The notes under the pieces were generated by a model, which did not search any database, was not told the DNA's origin, and saw only the letters and a program-made list of their open reading frames with translations. From Telmatospirillum sp. (GTDB lineage Bacteria > Pseudomonadota > Alphaproteobacteria > Rhodospirillales > Magnetospirillaceae), in the NCBI GenBank assembly GCA_031291415.1, contig JARLJB010000310.1, positions 1 through 62,367 on the forward strand: DNA of 62,367 nucleotides, read 5' to 3'. This document shows positions 17,004 to 26,168 of the stretch, in pieces. Every line of letters starts with the position of its first letter. Within the stretch, counting starts at the first letter, position 1. A program made the translations under genes and the position numbers.

Positions 17004-18689
17004 ATGCGGGTAATGACACGAAAGACTAAGATCTTCTATATCCTCAGTGTCGTTTTGTTGGTGAGTGACCTGGGCCTGGTCGGCATCAATTTTATCTCCG
17101 CCCGCCGGACGTTGCGCGACACGGTCAGTGACCGGGCGGCATCGCTGCATGAAGGCTTCGATATCGCCCTTTATACCACCGAATTGAAGTTGATCGAAAT
17201 TGCCTCCTTCGTCGCCGAGATCGAAGAGGTCCGTCACGACGTCGAGGAAGGCGGGCGGGCGGCGGCAGAGGAGGGCGGCGGTGGCGGCGGGCCGAAGACC
17301 GACCATTGGCGCCAGGCTCTCATGGACGTCGTCGGGCCGCGCTGGGCGCAGTTGCAGTTTCGCTATCTGTTGCGCCAGTTCAGTTTCTATCTGCCTGACG
17401 ACACTGCCTTTTTGCGGGTCCACGTCCCTTATGATTTTGGCGATCGGATCGACCGCCCGGATTTTCTGGTGGCGTCCGCGTCGGCCCGCCACGAACCGAT
17501 GTCGGGTTTTGATATCGACCGGACGTCGGTCGGTGTGCGTGCGGCGGTGCCGATGACCGGCGACGCCACCCACGGCGACGCCGCCGGCGATTTTGGCGTC
17601 GTCGAGGTCGGCTCGTCGCTGGATGCCATGCTGGTGCCGATCTGCCCCAACTCGCCCTGTGGGACGTCGGTCCTGCTGTACCAGGATCCGGTGCGCGCCA
17701 TCATGGCCCCCGAGGCGGTCGAGTCCTATTTCACGCCCGACCGGCGGATCGGAAATTTTTTTATCGAGGCCGCATCCAATCCGGCGATGACCCGGGCATT
17801 GGTGGCCTCGGAGCAGCCGCCGGATCCCAATATGACCGAGCCGCCTTTGATGAAGATTCTTGGCCGCTGGGTCACCGTCACCTATTTTCCGTTCCGAGAT
17901 CAGGCATCACGCACCGACGCCAGTCGCCCACCGGTCGGTGTTGTGGCGATCTGGCAGGACATGGACCAACTGGTCCACGATTTTCAGCGGCGCCAGTTGA
18001 TCAGTCTGGGTTTTGCGATCGCCGCCTTTGTCGTCATGGAGTTCTTTCTCCACCGCCTGATCCGTCTGGTAACGGCGCGTCTGGAGGACGAAATCAGCCG
18101 CACGACCAGCGCGGTTCAGACGCTGCTGCGGGACGTCTCGGATTTGGCCAACCGGGACCACTTGACCGAACTCTATAACCGCCGAGCCTTTTTCGAGCGC
18201 CTGGAAGAGGAAATGGCGCGGTCCAGCCGCAGTCAAAGTCCGTTTGGTCTGTTGGCATTGGACGTCGACCATTTCAAGCAGATCAACGACACCCACGGCC
18301 ATCCGGTAGGCGACGAGGTGTTGCGGCAGTTGGCCCTGGCGATCCGCGACACCATTCGAACGGCGGACGTCGCCGGCCGGGTCGGTGGCGAAGAGTTTAC
18401 TATTCTGTTGCCGGAAAGCACCGTCGTCCAGGTTTCCGCCCTGGCCCAGCGTCTGCGCGAACGGGTCGGCGAAATTGCCGTGCCGACCGGCCAGGGAAAC
18501 GTCTGCAAGATCACCTTCAGCGCCGGCATCCTGCAATGGCATCGCAATCTCAACCTCGAGGCCCATCTCCGGTTGGTGGACAAGGCTCTCTATCGCGCCA
18601 AGTCGGAGGGACGCGACAGGGTGATCATCGCCGATCCGGCCGACATCTACCAAATGGTTCTGAGCGAGGCCGTGGTCGAGAAGGTGTGA
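17004..18689 (+). CDS. Membrane-bound diguanylate cyclase with periplasmic sensor
   Basis: About 561 aa from ATG 17004; a GTG at 16977 is the longer option. One TM helix near residues 10-34, a roughly 300-residue periplasmic domain of Cache-like size, and a second TM near 334-352 lead into a GGDEF domain. The active site reads GGEEF (about 461-465), a common functional variant, and an RTAD inhibitory I-site sits five residues before it, so product feedback is expected. DxDxFKxIND and HxxGDEVL motifs are intact. A low-complexity Gly/Glu stretch (EEGGGGGGPK) occurs in the sensor. Confidence 0.93.
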   Translation: MRVMTRKTKIFYILSVVLLVSDLGLVGINFISARRTLRDTVSDRAASLHEGFDIALYTTELKLIEIASFVAEIEEVRHDVEEGGRAAAEEGGGGGGPKTDHWRQALMDVVGPRWAQLQFRYLLRQFSFYLPDDTAFLRVHVPYDFGDRIDRPDFLVASASARHEPMSGFDIDRTSVGVRAAVPMTGDATHGDAAGDFGVVEVGSSLDAMLVPICPNSPCGTSVLLYQDPVRAIMAPEAVESYFTPDRRIGNFFIEAASNPAMTRALVASEQPPDPNMTEPPLMKILGRWVTVTYFPFRDQASRTDASRPPVGVVAIWQDMDQLVHDFQRRQLISLGFAIAAFVVMEFFLHRLIRLVTARLEDEISRTTSAVQTLLRDVSDLANRDHLTELYNRRAFFERLEEEMARSSRSQSPFGLLALDVDHFKQINDTHGHPVGDEVLRQLALAIRDTIRTADVAGRVGGEEFTILLPESTVVQVSALAQRLRERVGEIAVPTGQGNVCKITFSAGILQWHRNLNLEAHLRLVDKALYRAKSEGRDRVIIADPADIYQMVLSEAVVEKV

Positions 18690-18714
18690 CGCCAGCGATT
18701 CAACGCACTAGCTA

Positions 18715-19728
18715 TCAGTGGGTTTCGGGCGGATGCAAAGCCGCCGCGAGTGCCGCCTGGCGGGTCCGTTCGGCGTCTGGCAAGGCAATCAGGCCGCGGC
18801 CGGCCAGATAGCCCTGCGGTCCGAACGCCGCCTCGCTGGTATATTCCATCAGGAAATTACGGATCGACGGAGTGGTCCGCAGGTTGTCCAGCTTGACATA
18901 GACGTAAAGCGGCCGGGACAGCGAATAGGTTCCGTTGACGATGGTGCTCAGCGTGGGAACGACACCATCGATCGGCACGCCTTCGACCTGACCGCTGTTT
19001 TGCGACAGATAGCTGAAGGGGAACAGGCCCAATGGTCCGCCGCCAGATGCCGCCAGACGCTGGACGATCAGGTTGTAGTATTCGCCCGCCTCGACATAAT
19101 GGCCATCTTCACGAAGCGTGCCACAGACGGCTTTGCGGTCGGCTTCGGAATGAAGGGCCGCCTCGTCGGCTTTGCATCCCTTTTCCAGAACCAGCTCAAG
19201 AAATACGTCGCGGGTCCCCGAGGTGGGCGGCGGTCCGATGACCTCGATGGGGACATCGGGAAGGGCTTTGTCGATGTCCGTCCAGCGTTGCGCCGGATTG
19301 TCGACCGCTTTGCCGGATACCGGAATCTTGGCGGCCAGGCCGCGCCACAGCTGTTCACGGGTGAATCCCGCCAGATGCTTGCCCTTTCGGCTGGCCAGGA
19401 CGATGCCATCGAAGCCGATCGTGAATTCGGCGATGTCGCCGACGCCATTGCGGCGGCAGGTTTCGCGTTCCGCCGTGCTGATCCGCCGCGAGGCATTGGC
19501 GATATCGGGAAACTGGTCGCCGTTTCCCGCGCAGAATTGGGCGAGACCGGCGATGGTTCCATTGACGTTGATGGCCGGGAGGCGGACGTGGTTGGTTCGG
19601 GCGTAGTTTTCGGCGACGGCGATGGTAAAGGGATAAACGGTTGCCGAACCAACGATACGGATCTGGTCGCGGGCCGCTGCCGGCAGGGTACTTGCAAAGA
19701 GGAGCAGTCCGATCAAGGGGATACGCAC
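18715..19728 (-). CDS. Phosphate-binding protein, PstS-like (ABC substrate-binding)
   Basis: 337 aa from a GTG at 19728, chosen because it opens a signal peptide (IPLIGLLLFASTLPAAA). The mature protein starts DQIRIVGSATVYPFT, then NVNGTIAGLAQFC, ANASRRIS, FTIGFDGIVLA and PPPTSGTRDVF, all typical of PstS-type phosphate clamps (SSTVYP and TSGT elements). No pstCAB genes are nearby. It converges with the cyclase gene, 25 bp apart. Confidence 0.85.
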   Translation of the reverse strand: MRIPLIGLLLFASTLPAAARDQIRIVGSATVYPFTIAVAENYARTNHVRLPAINVNGTIAGLAQFCAGNGDQFPDIANASRRISTAERETCRRNGVGDIAEFTIGFDGIVLASRKGKHLAGFTREQLWRGLAAKIPVSGKAVDNPAQRWTDIDKALPDVPIEVIGPPPTSGTRDVFLELVLEKGCKADEAALHSEADRKAVCGTLREDGHYVEAGEYYNLIVQRLAASGGGPLGLFPFSYLSQNSGQVEGVPIDGVVPTLSTIVNGTYSLSRPLYVYVKLDNLRTTPSIRNFLMEYTSEAAFGPQGYLAGRGLIALPDAERTRQAALAAALHPPETH

Positions 19729-19997
19729 GATTTCGCCAGTCCATTGATGATTGGGGGCGAATGATAGCCGCTCCGTCACCGGGGGTTGATGAAACCTCGG
19801 TGACGGTTGGGGCAAGGCGGATTGTCTCGCATTTTGCGGCAAATCGCCTGGTTGGAATGGGGCTATGAACCGAGGCCGACGGGAAAGCATTCGAGCAATG
19901 TCCGGCAAGCGGGGCGACAACGCTTGAACCCGACCGGGCAACAAGGGTAGCTTCTGCCGATAACTTTCCCTTTCACTTTGTCGCGAGACGAAAGACC

Positions 19998-20747
19998 GTG
20001 TCTTTTCATCGCTATCATGCGGGACTGATCGTCCTGGCCGTTGTTCTGGCTTTGGCGTCCGTTGCCAATGCGGCCGACGACGTCAAAAAGAAGAAGGGCT
20101 GGACCCCCGGCTACAATGATCCCTCCATCGGCACTTTGGGTGCACCCAAGACGGAAGGGGGGCGCCCGATCAATCGCAATGCTGCCCCGCCGGCGCCATC
20201 GGCGGCTCCGGCCGTCCCCAAGGTCGATGCCGGCGCCGCGACGATATCTGGTCCGGCTTCGGTGGACTTCGGAGCGGCCCCCCGCCCGGAAGCTCAAGTG
20301 GAAGGGGGCAGCGGGAACAGCAGTGGCGCCGACACCCAGCGCAGCACAATGTTCCAGTCGTCCGTCGCTCAACCGCAGCAGGTCAACACCTTCCTGGCCA
20401 ACCACCTCGTCATAAGCGGTCTGATCGCCGGCCTGATCGGCACTGATCTCGGCTCGATCATCTACGGTGGCCCGATGATGGGCAACGAGACGGCCGCGAT
20501 GGTCGGTTTCGTGACCAGAGTTGCCCTGGTTCTCTTGATCGCCATCCTTTCGGTGCGGTTGATCTGGGGGTGGATCGGCGGTTCGTCAAAAGAGAACGAC
20601 TATTTGCCCGCGGTCGGACCGCGCCGTGAACCGTCCTTCGGCCGTTCGAAAGAGGTCTTCGAAGGCCGGCGCGAACCGTCCTTCGAGCGGCCGAAAGGGG
20701 GGCTTCGTCCGGGACAGCGCGACGAGCCGTCGTCTCGCCGGCGCTGA
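19998..20747 (+). CDS. Exported membrane protein with Tim44-like anchor, unknown function
   Basis: 249 aa, GTG start. It has a signal peptide (LIVLAVVLALASVANAAD), a Pro/Ala-rich linker, a Gly-rich hydrophobic segment (ISGLIAGLIGTDLGSIIYG) and a TM helix (FVTRVALVLLIAILSVRLIW), then a basic tail with the near-repeat REPSFGR / REPSFER. The linker plus double hydrophobic segment resembles the front of bacterial Tim44-like proteins, but the C-terminal Tim44 domain is absent. Real gene, role unknown. Confidence 0.7.
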   Translation: MSFHRYHAGLIVLAVVLALASVANAADDVKKKKGWTPGYNDPSIGTLGAPKTEGGRPINRNAAPPAPSAAPAVPKVDAGAATISGPASVDFGAAPRPEAQVEGGSGNSSGADTQRSTMFQSSVAQPQQVNTFLANHLVISGLIAGLIGTDLGSIIYGGPMMGNETAAMVGFVTRVALVLLIAILSVRLIWGWIGGSSKENDYLPAVGPRREPSFGRSKEVFEGRREPSFERPKGGLRPGQRDEPSSRRR

Positions 20748-20879
20748 GGAGCCAGGTGACCCCGGGGATCGGTCGAAAGACATAGATATGATCGGTGGAT
20801 GGGCTTTTGTTGGCCATGCGGACATCCCATTTGCTTTCGGCGTCTTACAGCCCGGAAAGCAGAAGGAACGACATCACGG

Positions 20880-21332
20880 ATGTCCGCCGCTCCGAAACCA
20901 GACCTGACGAATCGCTGGATCTATCGGCGATGGTGCCAGGACGTTCTGCGCTATGCCGACACGGATCGCCAGGGTCATGTCAACAACGCCGTCTTCGCCA
21001 CCTTTTGCGAAAGCGGCAGGACGTCATTCCTCTGTGATCCGGCGACGCCGCTGGCGCCCGTCGGCACGAATTTCGTTATCGCCAGGCTGTTGCTCGATTT
21101 CCTGGGGGAAATCCTGTGGCCGGGGCGTGTCGATATCGGAACCGGAGTGCTGTCGCTTGGACGCAGTTCCTTCACTCTGGGGCAGGGGATCTATGTCGGG
21201 GACCGCTGTCACGCAACCGCTGAGACCGTGATCGTGCTGACCGACGAGAAGACCCGCCGTTCGACGCCGCTTCCCGAAGATGTTCGGAAAAGACTGATCG
21301 ACCTGGCGGTGGCCGAATCCCCGACCATCTAA
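20880..21332 (+). CDS. Acyl-CoA thioesterase, 4HBT hotdog family
   Basis: 150 aa from ATG 20880 (GAAGGAA upstream). It carries the 4-hydroxybenzoyl-CoA thioesterase signature YADTDRQGHVNNAVFATFCESGR with the catalytic Asp, and a core ending in TAETVIVLTDEKTRRSTPLP. It hydrolyses short or medium acyl-CoA; the substrate is not predictable. It lies 29 bp before a MaoC-like gene, also a hotdog-fold acyl-CoA enzyme, suggesting a small operon. Confidence 0.9.
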   Translation: MSAAPKPDLTNRWIYRRWCQDVLRYADTDRQGHVNNAVFATFCESGRTSFLCDPATPLAPVGTNFVIARLLLDFLGEILWPGRVDIGTGVLSLGRSSFTLGQGIYVGDRCHATAETVIVLTDEKTRRSTPLPEDVRKRLIDLAVAESPTI

Positions 21333-21361
21333 TTCCCGACGATCTATCAAGGAGCCAGGAC

Positions 21362-21859
21362 ATGAAGGATGTGCCGACGAGTTTGTCGACATTTGCCAGC
21401 GCCGCCGATGACCGCTATTTCGAGGATTATCGGGTAGGCGACGTTCACAATTTCGGCAAGATCGCTGTCGATGAGGCCGAGATTATCTCTTTTGCCAAAC
21501 GTTTCGACCCGCAGTCCTTTCACGTCGACCCCGATGCGGCGCGTCAGGGGCCGTTCGGCGGACTGATCGCCAGCGGTTGGCACACGGCCGGATTGATGAT
21601 GCGGCTGCTGACCGATCATTTTATTTCGACGGTGGCCAGCCTTGGTTCGCCCGGTATCGATGAAATCCGCTGGCTGCAACCGGTGCGGCCGGGTGACGAT
21701 TTGTCGCTGCGGGTGACCATTCGGGACGCGGTTCCCTCGAAGTCCAAATCGGATCGCGGCTTGGTCCGCTGTTTCATTGAGGTCGTCAATCAACAGGACA
21801 GCGTGGTGATGACGCTCATCGCCATGATGCTGGTCCGTCGGCGGTTACCGGCCGGTTGA
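21362..21859 (+). CDS. MaoC-family acyl-CoA dehydratase
   Basis: 165 aa. The hydratase motif FDPQSFHVDPDAA supplies the Asp/His pair, followed by FGGLIASGWHTAGLMMRL, standard for MaoC-type enoyl-CoA hydratases. RBS AAGGAGCC is upstream. Together with the thioesterase it probably acts in acyl-CoA turnover. Convergent with nnrS, 36 bp apart. Confidence 0.92.
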   Translation: MKDVPTSLSTFASAADDRYFEDYRVGDVHNFGKIAVDEAEIISFAKRFDPQSFHVDPDAARQGPFGGLIASGWHTAGLMMRLLTDHFISTVASLGSPGIDEIRWLQPVRPGDDLSLRVTIRDAVPSKSKSDRGLVRCFIEVVNQQDSVVMTLIAMMLVRRRLPAG

Positions 21860-21895
21860 TCGGTTCCGACTGCCGCAGAATCGTATACGGAGCCA

Positions 21896-23086
21896 TCATC
21901 CGGGGCGTCCATCGGGTCTCGGCCGCAGGCAGATCGGCGCGTAGACGGCGAAGAACAGGAGAAAGCCGGCGCTCCACAGAAAGCCTGACAGTTCGAGGGC
22001 AAGGCTGTCGTTGATCCCGAAGCAGCGGACCAGGCCGGCCAACGCGATCAGGATATAGGCTGCGACAGTGGCCCGGGCCGGTTGCAACGGCCGGCCGGAA
22101 TGGCCAAGCGCCACCCGGCTCATGACGCCCACGGTCATCAATCCGATGCACCCGGCAGTCAAGCCATGCAAGGCGTTTTGCATCGGCAGGGACGGCAGGA
22201 AACAGGACAGGCCAAGAAGGGCGAGGCCGAGCGGCAGCCAGGCAAACCCCAAATGCAATACCCAGAGAAGCGGCACGCCGGTCGTCTTCCACCCCTGCCA
22301 TCCGGGAAGACGGGCGGCATTGGTCAGGGCCGCCAGCAGGGCCAGCAAACCGGCCGGTGCGCTGTCGGGGGCGATGGTCCAGGCCAACCCGGCCAAGGCC
22401 AAAGAGAGGATGGCTGCCTTTTCAAGGCCAGGATGGCTCTTTGGCTGCACGACAATGCCTTTGACGCGCAGACCATTTGCCGTGAAGCCGGGAATGATCC
22501 GGCCGCCGATGATGGCGATCATCAGCAGAAGAATGAAGATCCCACCGAGCAGGCCGTTTCGACCCAGGCTGCCGACGCCCAGCATTTCGGCCAACACCAT
22601 TGCTTGCGACAGGGTCATGAGGCCCAGGATCGGCAGAAAAATCAGATTGCGGGGCTTGCCGGCGGCGATCAGCGGCCGGGCCAGCACGAATGCCAGAGAC
22701 GGCAGGAAGGCGATGGCCGCAGTCGCGGCGACGATCGGCGGCAGCAAGCCGCCAAGATCGAAGGCGATGCGCGCCGCCAGCCATATGGTCACCAGCACCA
22801 GCAACGGCCGGCCTTTCAGCGGCGCGCCGCCGGTCCAATTGGGGACGGCCGTCAGGAGAAAGCCGGCGACGGTCGCCGAACCAAATCCGAACAACATTTC
22901 GTGACCATGCCAAAGGGCAGGCGCATAGGACAAAGCGAAACCGTGTCCACCCAGCCAGAGCAGCAGCCAAGCCGGGACCATCAGGGCGGCTTCGAGGCCG
23001 GCCAGCAGGAAAAATGGCCGGTACCCGGCCCGCAGCACGGGAAGAACGTCGTCGTCGGCAGCGGGCGTGTCGAGTGAGATCAGCAT
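21896..23086 (-). CDS. nnrS: NnrS family membrane protein (nitric-oxide stress)
   Basis: 396 aa from ATG 23086, chosen for AAGGAT upstream. A cytosolic N-terminus (VLRAGYRPFFLLAGL) and about 12 TM helices with conserved ALWHGHEMLFGF and FLLTAVPNWTG are diagnostic of NnrS, a haem-copper protein protecting against NO and nitrosative stress. No denitrification gene is seen in the window. An FNR-type box lies upstream. Confidence 0.93.
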   Translation of the reverse strand: MLISLDTPAADDDVLPVLRAGYRPFFLLAGLEAALMVPAWLLLWLGGHGFALSYAPALWHGHEMLFGFGSATVAGFLLTAVPNWTGGAPLKGRPLLVLVTIWLAARIAFDLGGLLPPIVAATAAIAFLPSLAFVLARPLIAAGKPRNLIFLPILGLMTLSQAMVLAEMLGVGSLGRNGLLGGIFILLLMIAIIGGRIIPGFTANGLRVKGIVVQPKSHPGLEKAAILSLALAGLAWTIAPDSAPAGLLALLAALTNAARLPGWQGWKTTGVPLLWVLHLGFAWLPLGLALLGLSCFLPSLPMQNALHGLTAGCIGLMTVGVMSRVALGHSGRPLQPARATVAAYILIALAGLVRCFGINDSLALELSGFLWSAGFLLFFAVYAPICLRPRPDGRPG

Positions 23087-23147
23087 GGGATATCCTTCAA
23101 GGCAACGGTCTTGCCCCATATATGAGGGGAATCGTCGGGTATTATCC

Positions 23148-23161
23148 TTGAGTTTGATCAA
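23148..23161 (-). promoter_or_regulatory. FNR/NnrR-type box of nnrS
   Basis: TTGAGTTTGATCAA matches the TTGAT-N4-ATCAA dyad with one mismatch. Its centre is about 68 nt upstream of the nnrS start, consistent with activation by an FNR, Dnr or NnrR-type regulator under low oxygen or NO. Confidence 0.7.
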
Positions 23162-23188
23162 GCCACGGGCGCTCTGAAGTCCGCGCAA

Positions 23189-23205
23189 GCTCAGTGTGAC
23201 TGAGC
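23189..23205. other. Small hairpin downstream of the sulfotransferase gene
   Basis: GCTCAGT-gtg-ACTGAGC forms a perfect 7-bp stem 32 nt after the sulfotransferase stop. There is no T run on either side, so terminator function is possible but weakly supported. Confidence 0.3.
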
Positions 23206-23236
23206 GTCTCTGCCCGTCGCGCCGCGAAAGCGGCGT

Positions 23237-25675
23237 TTAGCGCTTGAGATTCAGTGCCTCGAACAGCGGCCCCGCGAGGTGGCCGTAAATATGCCAGCGT
23301 CCCACCGAACTGCTGTAGAGCGGGCGGCGGACCTGGGTGGCGCTGGCTGTGCGAACCAGCCGCCTGGTCAGGTGGAACGACAGACAACGGTCATCCCAAG
23401 GCAGGCCGCAATGGGCGAGGATGCGGGCGGTCTGATTCTCCATGTCGGCCACGACGTCCTCGTAGTGGACTTCGAGCATCACGCCGGCCGGCAGGGTCAG
23501 GCGCCAGTGTTCCATCAACCGATCGTAGGCGCGGTAATAGCGTCCGAGCTCAGCCAAATCATAGGCATAGGACTGATGGCCGGCGAACAGCTTGGAAAAA
23601 CAGGCCAGACAGGTGTCGACCGGGTCGCGGCGGACATGGATGATCCGAGCTTGCGGCAAGATAAGGTGGATGAGACCAATCCGTTTGAAATTGTCGAGCA
23701 TCTTGTCGACGATGCGTGTTGCCGACGGCGCGCGCGCCTGCAGTCCGTCGACATAGGCGTTACCCAGTCGGCGCAGCCGTTCCGGCGATAAGACGGCGGC
23801 GATCTCGGGAAATGCCGCAATGCCGTCGACCGGTTCCTGCTTCTTCACGAGGTCCCGCAGATCCGTCAGCTCTCCGGCGCCAAATACCTGGGGGTGGCTC
23901 GCCAGGATTTGTTCGACCAGCGTGGTTCCCGAGCGGGGCATTCCAACGATGAAGACGGGAAGTCCTGACGATGCTCCGAGATCGGACCCGGCGGCCAGGA
24001 GATCGGCGGTGAAGACGGATCTGATCCGGTCCAGGAGGGCCAGCGTCCGCGCCTCGTCATAGTCGATGCTCTGTCGCTTCAGTCGATTGCCGGCCAGCAG
24101 ATGATAGAACGACCGCGCATGTTCCGTCGTGTCGCCGTAAACCTTGGCGAGTGCGAAATGCAGCTCCATTCGCTCGTTTTCGGGGAGCGACGCGCCCTCG
24201 CGCATCAGGTCCTCCATGTGCCGCAAATGCGGGCTGGTCGTCTCGATGCGACCGGTGTCGGCGAGCGTGCGGTAGAAATATCCCCGCCGTGGCGCCAGGT
24301 CGACAGCCCGTTCGAAGGCGACGCAGGTTTCGTCGATATTGCCGATTTCTTCCAAGGCGATGCCCATGTTGCAGTAGGCGTCGGCATAGTCCGGCAGCAG
24401 AGCGATCGCGCGGCGGTAGCAGGCGGTCGCCGCATCGTTCCGGTCGAGGGCCTGCAAGTCCGAACCGAGATTATTCCAGGGCTTGGCGAACTCCGGTTCC
24501 AGGATGATCGACTTGCGGTAAGGGCCGATCGCCTCGGAGAACCGGCCTAGCGCCTGCAGGGCAATGCCGAGATTGTTGTAGGCGTCGGCGAAGTCGGGCT
24601 GCAGGGTGATCGCCGCGATGTAATAATCGATCGCCCGGCCATGCCGTTTCAATGCCGACAGGCAGTTTCCCAGGCCATAATAGGCCGTGGCGCAGGTCGG
24701 ATCGAGGTCGAGGGTTTTCCGGTAGCGGACGATCGCCTCGTCAAAACGAGTCTCGGCTTCGAGCGCGTTGCCGAGGTTGTTGTGGATCTGCGCGGAGTTG
24801 GGGGCGAGAACCATCGCCCTGTTGATCACGTCGATCGCCGGCTCGATTCGCTCCAGAATCTTGAGGACTGTGCCGAGGTTGGCATAGGCCGCCGCGCTGT
24901 TCGGACCAAGAGCGATGGCATTGCGGTAACAGGGTATCGCTTCTTGACTACGGTTCAGGGACTGCAGGACGTTACCCAGGGTGAACTGGACCTCGCCATC
25001 TTCAGGCTTCCATCTGAGGGCGTTCCGCAGCGGCGCCAAGGCCTCTCGACTACGGCCAAGCCAGTGCAGCGCGGCGCCGAGATTGGCGGATGCCTCGGCG
25101 ACATTGGGCTGGCACGCCACGGCGCGGGCGAACCAGCCAACGGCTTCGTCCGGTCGACCGAGCGTAGTCAGAACGTTGCCGTAATTGAGGAGCGTTTGGA
25201 TGGAGCCCGGTTCGAGGACAAGGGCTTTCGCGAAGCTGAGCAACGCCTTTTCCGGTTGGCCGAGCGCCGTCAGGGCTTTTCCGAGATTGCCATGCCCTTC
25301 CGCCTGCATAGGGCGGATTGCCAGCATCTTACGGAAACTCGCGGCGGCGTCCCGATGGGCTCCGGTCGCCGCCTGGGCATTGCCGAGACTGTACCAGACT
25401 TCGGCGGACTGCGAGGCCAACCGGGCTGCCCGGTGGCCGAGCCGCAGGGCCTCGGTAAACATTCCGTCGTTAAGCCGGCACAGGCTCAAGCAGCAAAGAG
25501 AGGGGACGTGATTCGGATAAGTGCCGAGGATCGCTTCGTAACCTTCGGCCGCTTCATCAAGCCGGTTCTGCCGATGCAGCGCCAACGCTTCTTCGAACGC
25601 CTTCAGCGTTACGTCGGTTGGGCCTCGGCCGACGAAGCGGACCGCCCTGCTATCTTGATGTTTGTGTTTGCCCAC
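23237..25675 (-). CDS. TPR-repeat sulfotransferase
   Basis: 812 aa. About 14 tetratricopeptide repeats fill residues 30-480 (repeating YANLG, YNNLGIALQALGR, YCNMGIALEE types). The C-terminal part is a PAPS-dependent sulfotransferase with the 5'-phosphosulfate loop VFIVGMPRSGTTLVEQIL near residues 570-585 and the 3'-phosphate site RDPVDTCLACF. The acceptor is unknown; the TPR array is likely a protein or glycan docking platform. Single gene. Confidence 0.9.
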   Translation of the reverse strand: MGKHKHQDSRAVRFVGRGPTDVTLKAFEEALALHRQNRLDEAAEGYEAILGTYPNHVPSLCCLSLCRLNDGMFTEALRLGHRAARLASQSAEVWYSLGNAQAATGAHRDAAASFRKMLAIRPMQAEGHGNLGKALTALGQPEKALLSFAKALVLEPGSIQTLLNYGNVLTTLGRPDEAVGWFARAVACQPNVAEASANLGAALHWLGRSREALAPLRNALRWKPEDGEVQFTLGNVLQSLNRSQEAIPCYRNAIALGPNSAAAYANLGTVLKILERIEPAIDVINRAMVLAPNSAQIHNNLGNALEAETRFDEAIVRYRKTLDLDPTCATAYYGLGNCLSALKRHGRAIDYYIAAITLQPDFADAYNNLGIALQALGRFSEAIGPYRKSIILEPEFAKPWNNLGSDLQALDRNDAATACYRRAIALLPDYADAYCNMGIALEEIGNIDETCVAFERAVDLAPRRGYFYRTLADTGRIETTSPHLRHMEDLMREGASLPENERMELHFALAKVYGDTTEHARSFYHLLAGNRLKRQSIDYDEARTLALLDRIRSVFTADLLAAGSDLGASSGLPVFIVGMPRSGTTLVEQILASHPQVFGAGELTDLRDLVKKQEPVDGIAAFPEIAAVLSPERLRRLGNAYVDGLQARAPSATRIVDKMLDNFKRIGLIHLILPQARIIHVRRDPVDTCLACFSKLFAGHQSYAYDLAELGRYYRAYDRLMEHWRLTLPAGVMLEVHYEDVVADMENQTARILAHCGLPWDDRCLSFHLTRRLVRTASATQVRRPLYSSSVGRWHIYGHLAGPLFEALNLKR

Positions 25676-25844
25676 GGGGACTCCGCGACACGCAAATTAA
25701 GGCGTGATTATGCGGAGCCCTTCGTTTCGCCAGTATTTTCGAAAGAGTGTCTGTTTGTAACAGAGTGTTGAAACGATATTTCGCCAGGGAGACGAATTAG
25801 TCTGATCGAACCCTGCGCCAGGACAGTCGTGTGAAAGAATTGAC

Positions 25845-25942
25845 GAGTGGGACGGGCATCTTGCCCGCCTCCGGCGCGGAAGCGGCGGAAATGCTTGGGT
25901 TTTCGGCTTCGTCGAAGGACGGGCGGGACGCCCGCCCCACTC
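25845..25942. repeat. Palindromic repeat, GAGTGGG-type
   Basis: Arms of 23 nt (25845-25867 and 25920-25942) pair at 19 positions around a 52-nt loop; the right arm reads CGGGCGGGACGCCCGCCCCA. The plan GAGTGG..GGCGTC..GCC echoes the GTGGCACC family elsewhere in the window but the sequence differs. It lies in the 493-bp gene-free gap 25676-26168. Confidence 0.6.
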
Positions 25943-25977
25943 CTGGCTTTAGGACTCATCCGTCAGATTTTTACCAC

Positions 25978-26100
25978 TAAGGGCTTGTTGTCGAATCGAC
26001 ATGCCCTAATCCTGAGCGGCGTTTGATTCGCTGGAGCGGGGCGCAGGCGTCATAGGGAGTTTTGGGATCTGGAGCGATAATTTCGCGACAGGCCCTAAGG
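25978..26100. repeat. Dispersed repeat, TTAGGGC-TGTCGCGAAAT type (copy 1)
   Basis: On the minus strand this begins CCTTAGGGCCTGTCGCGAAA and continues TTATCGCTCC. The same opening recurs at 37939 with few changes, including the downstream TATGACGC and CGCCGCTC blocks. The other end (AGGGCTTGT..CGACATGCCCT) is an inverted version of the start. No gene is encoded. Confidence 0.65.
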
Positions 26101-26168
26101 AGCTGCTTATCTAGTGCTAAAGACGCGTTTCTGGCAGTCAATGTCGGGGCGGGTCGGGAGAAAGCGTC

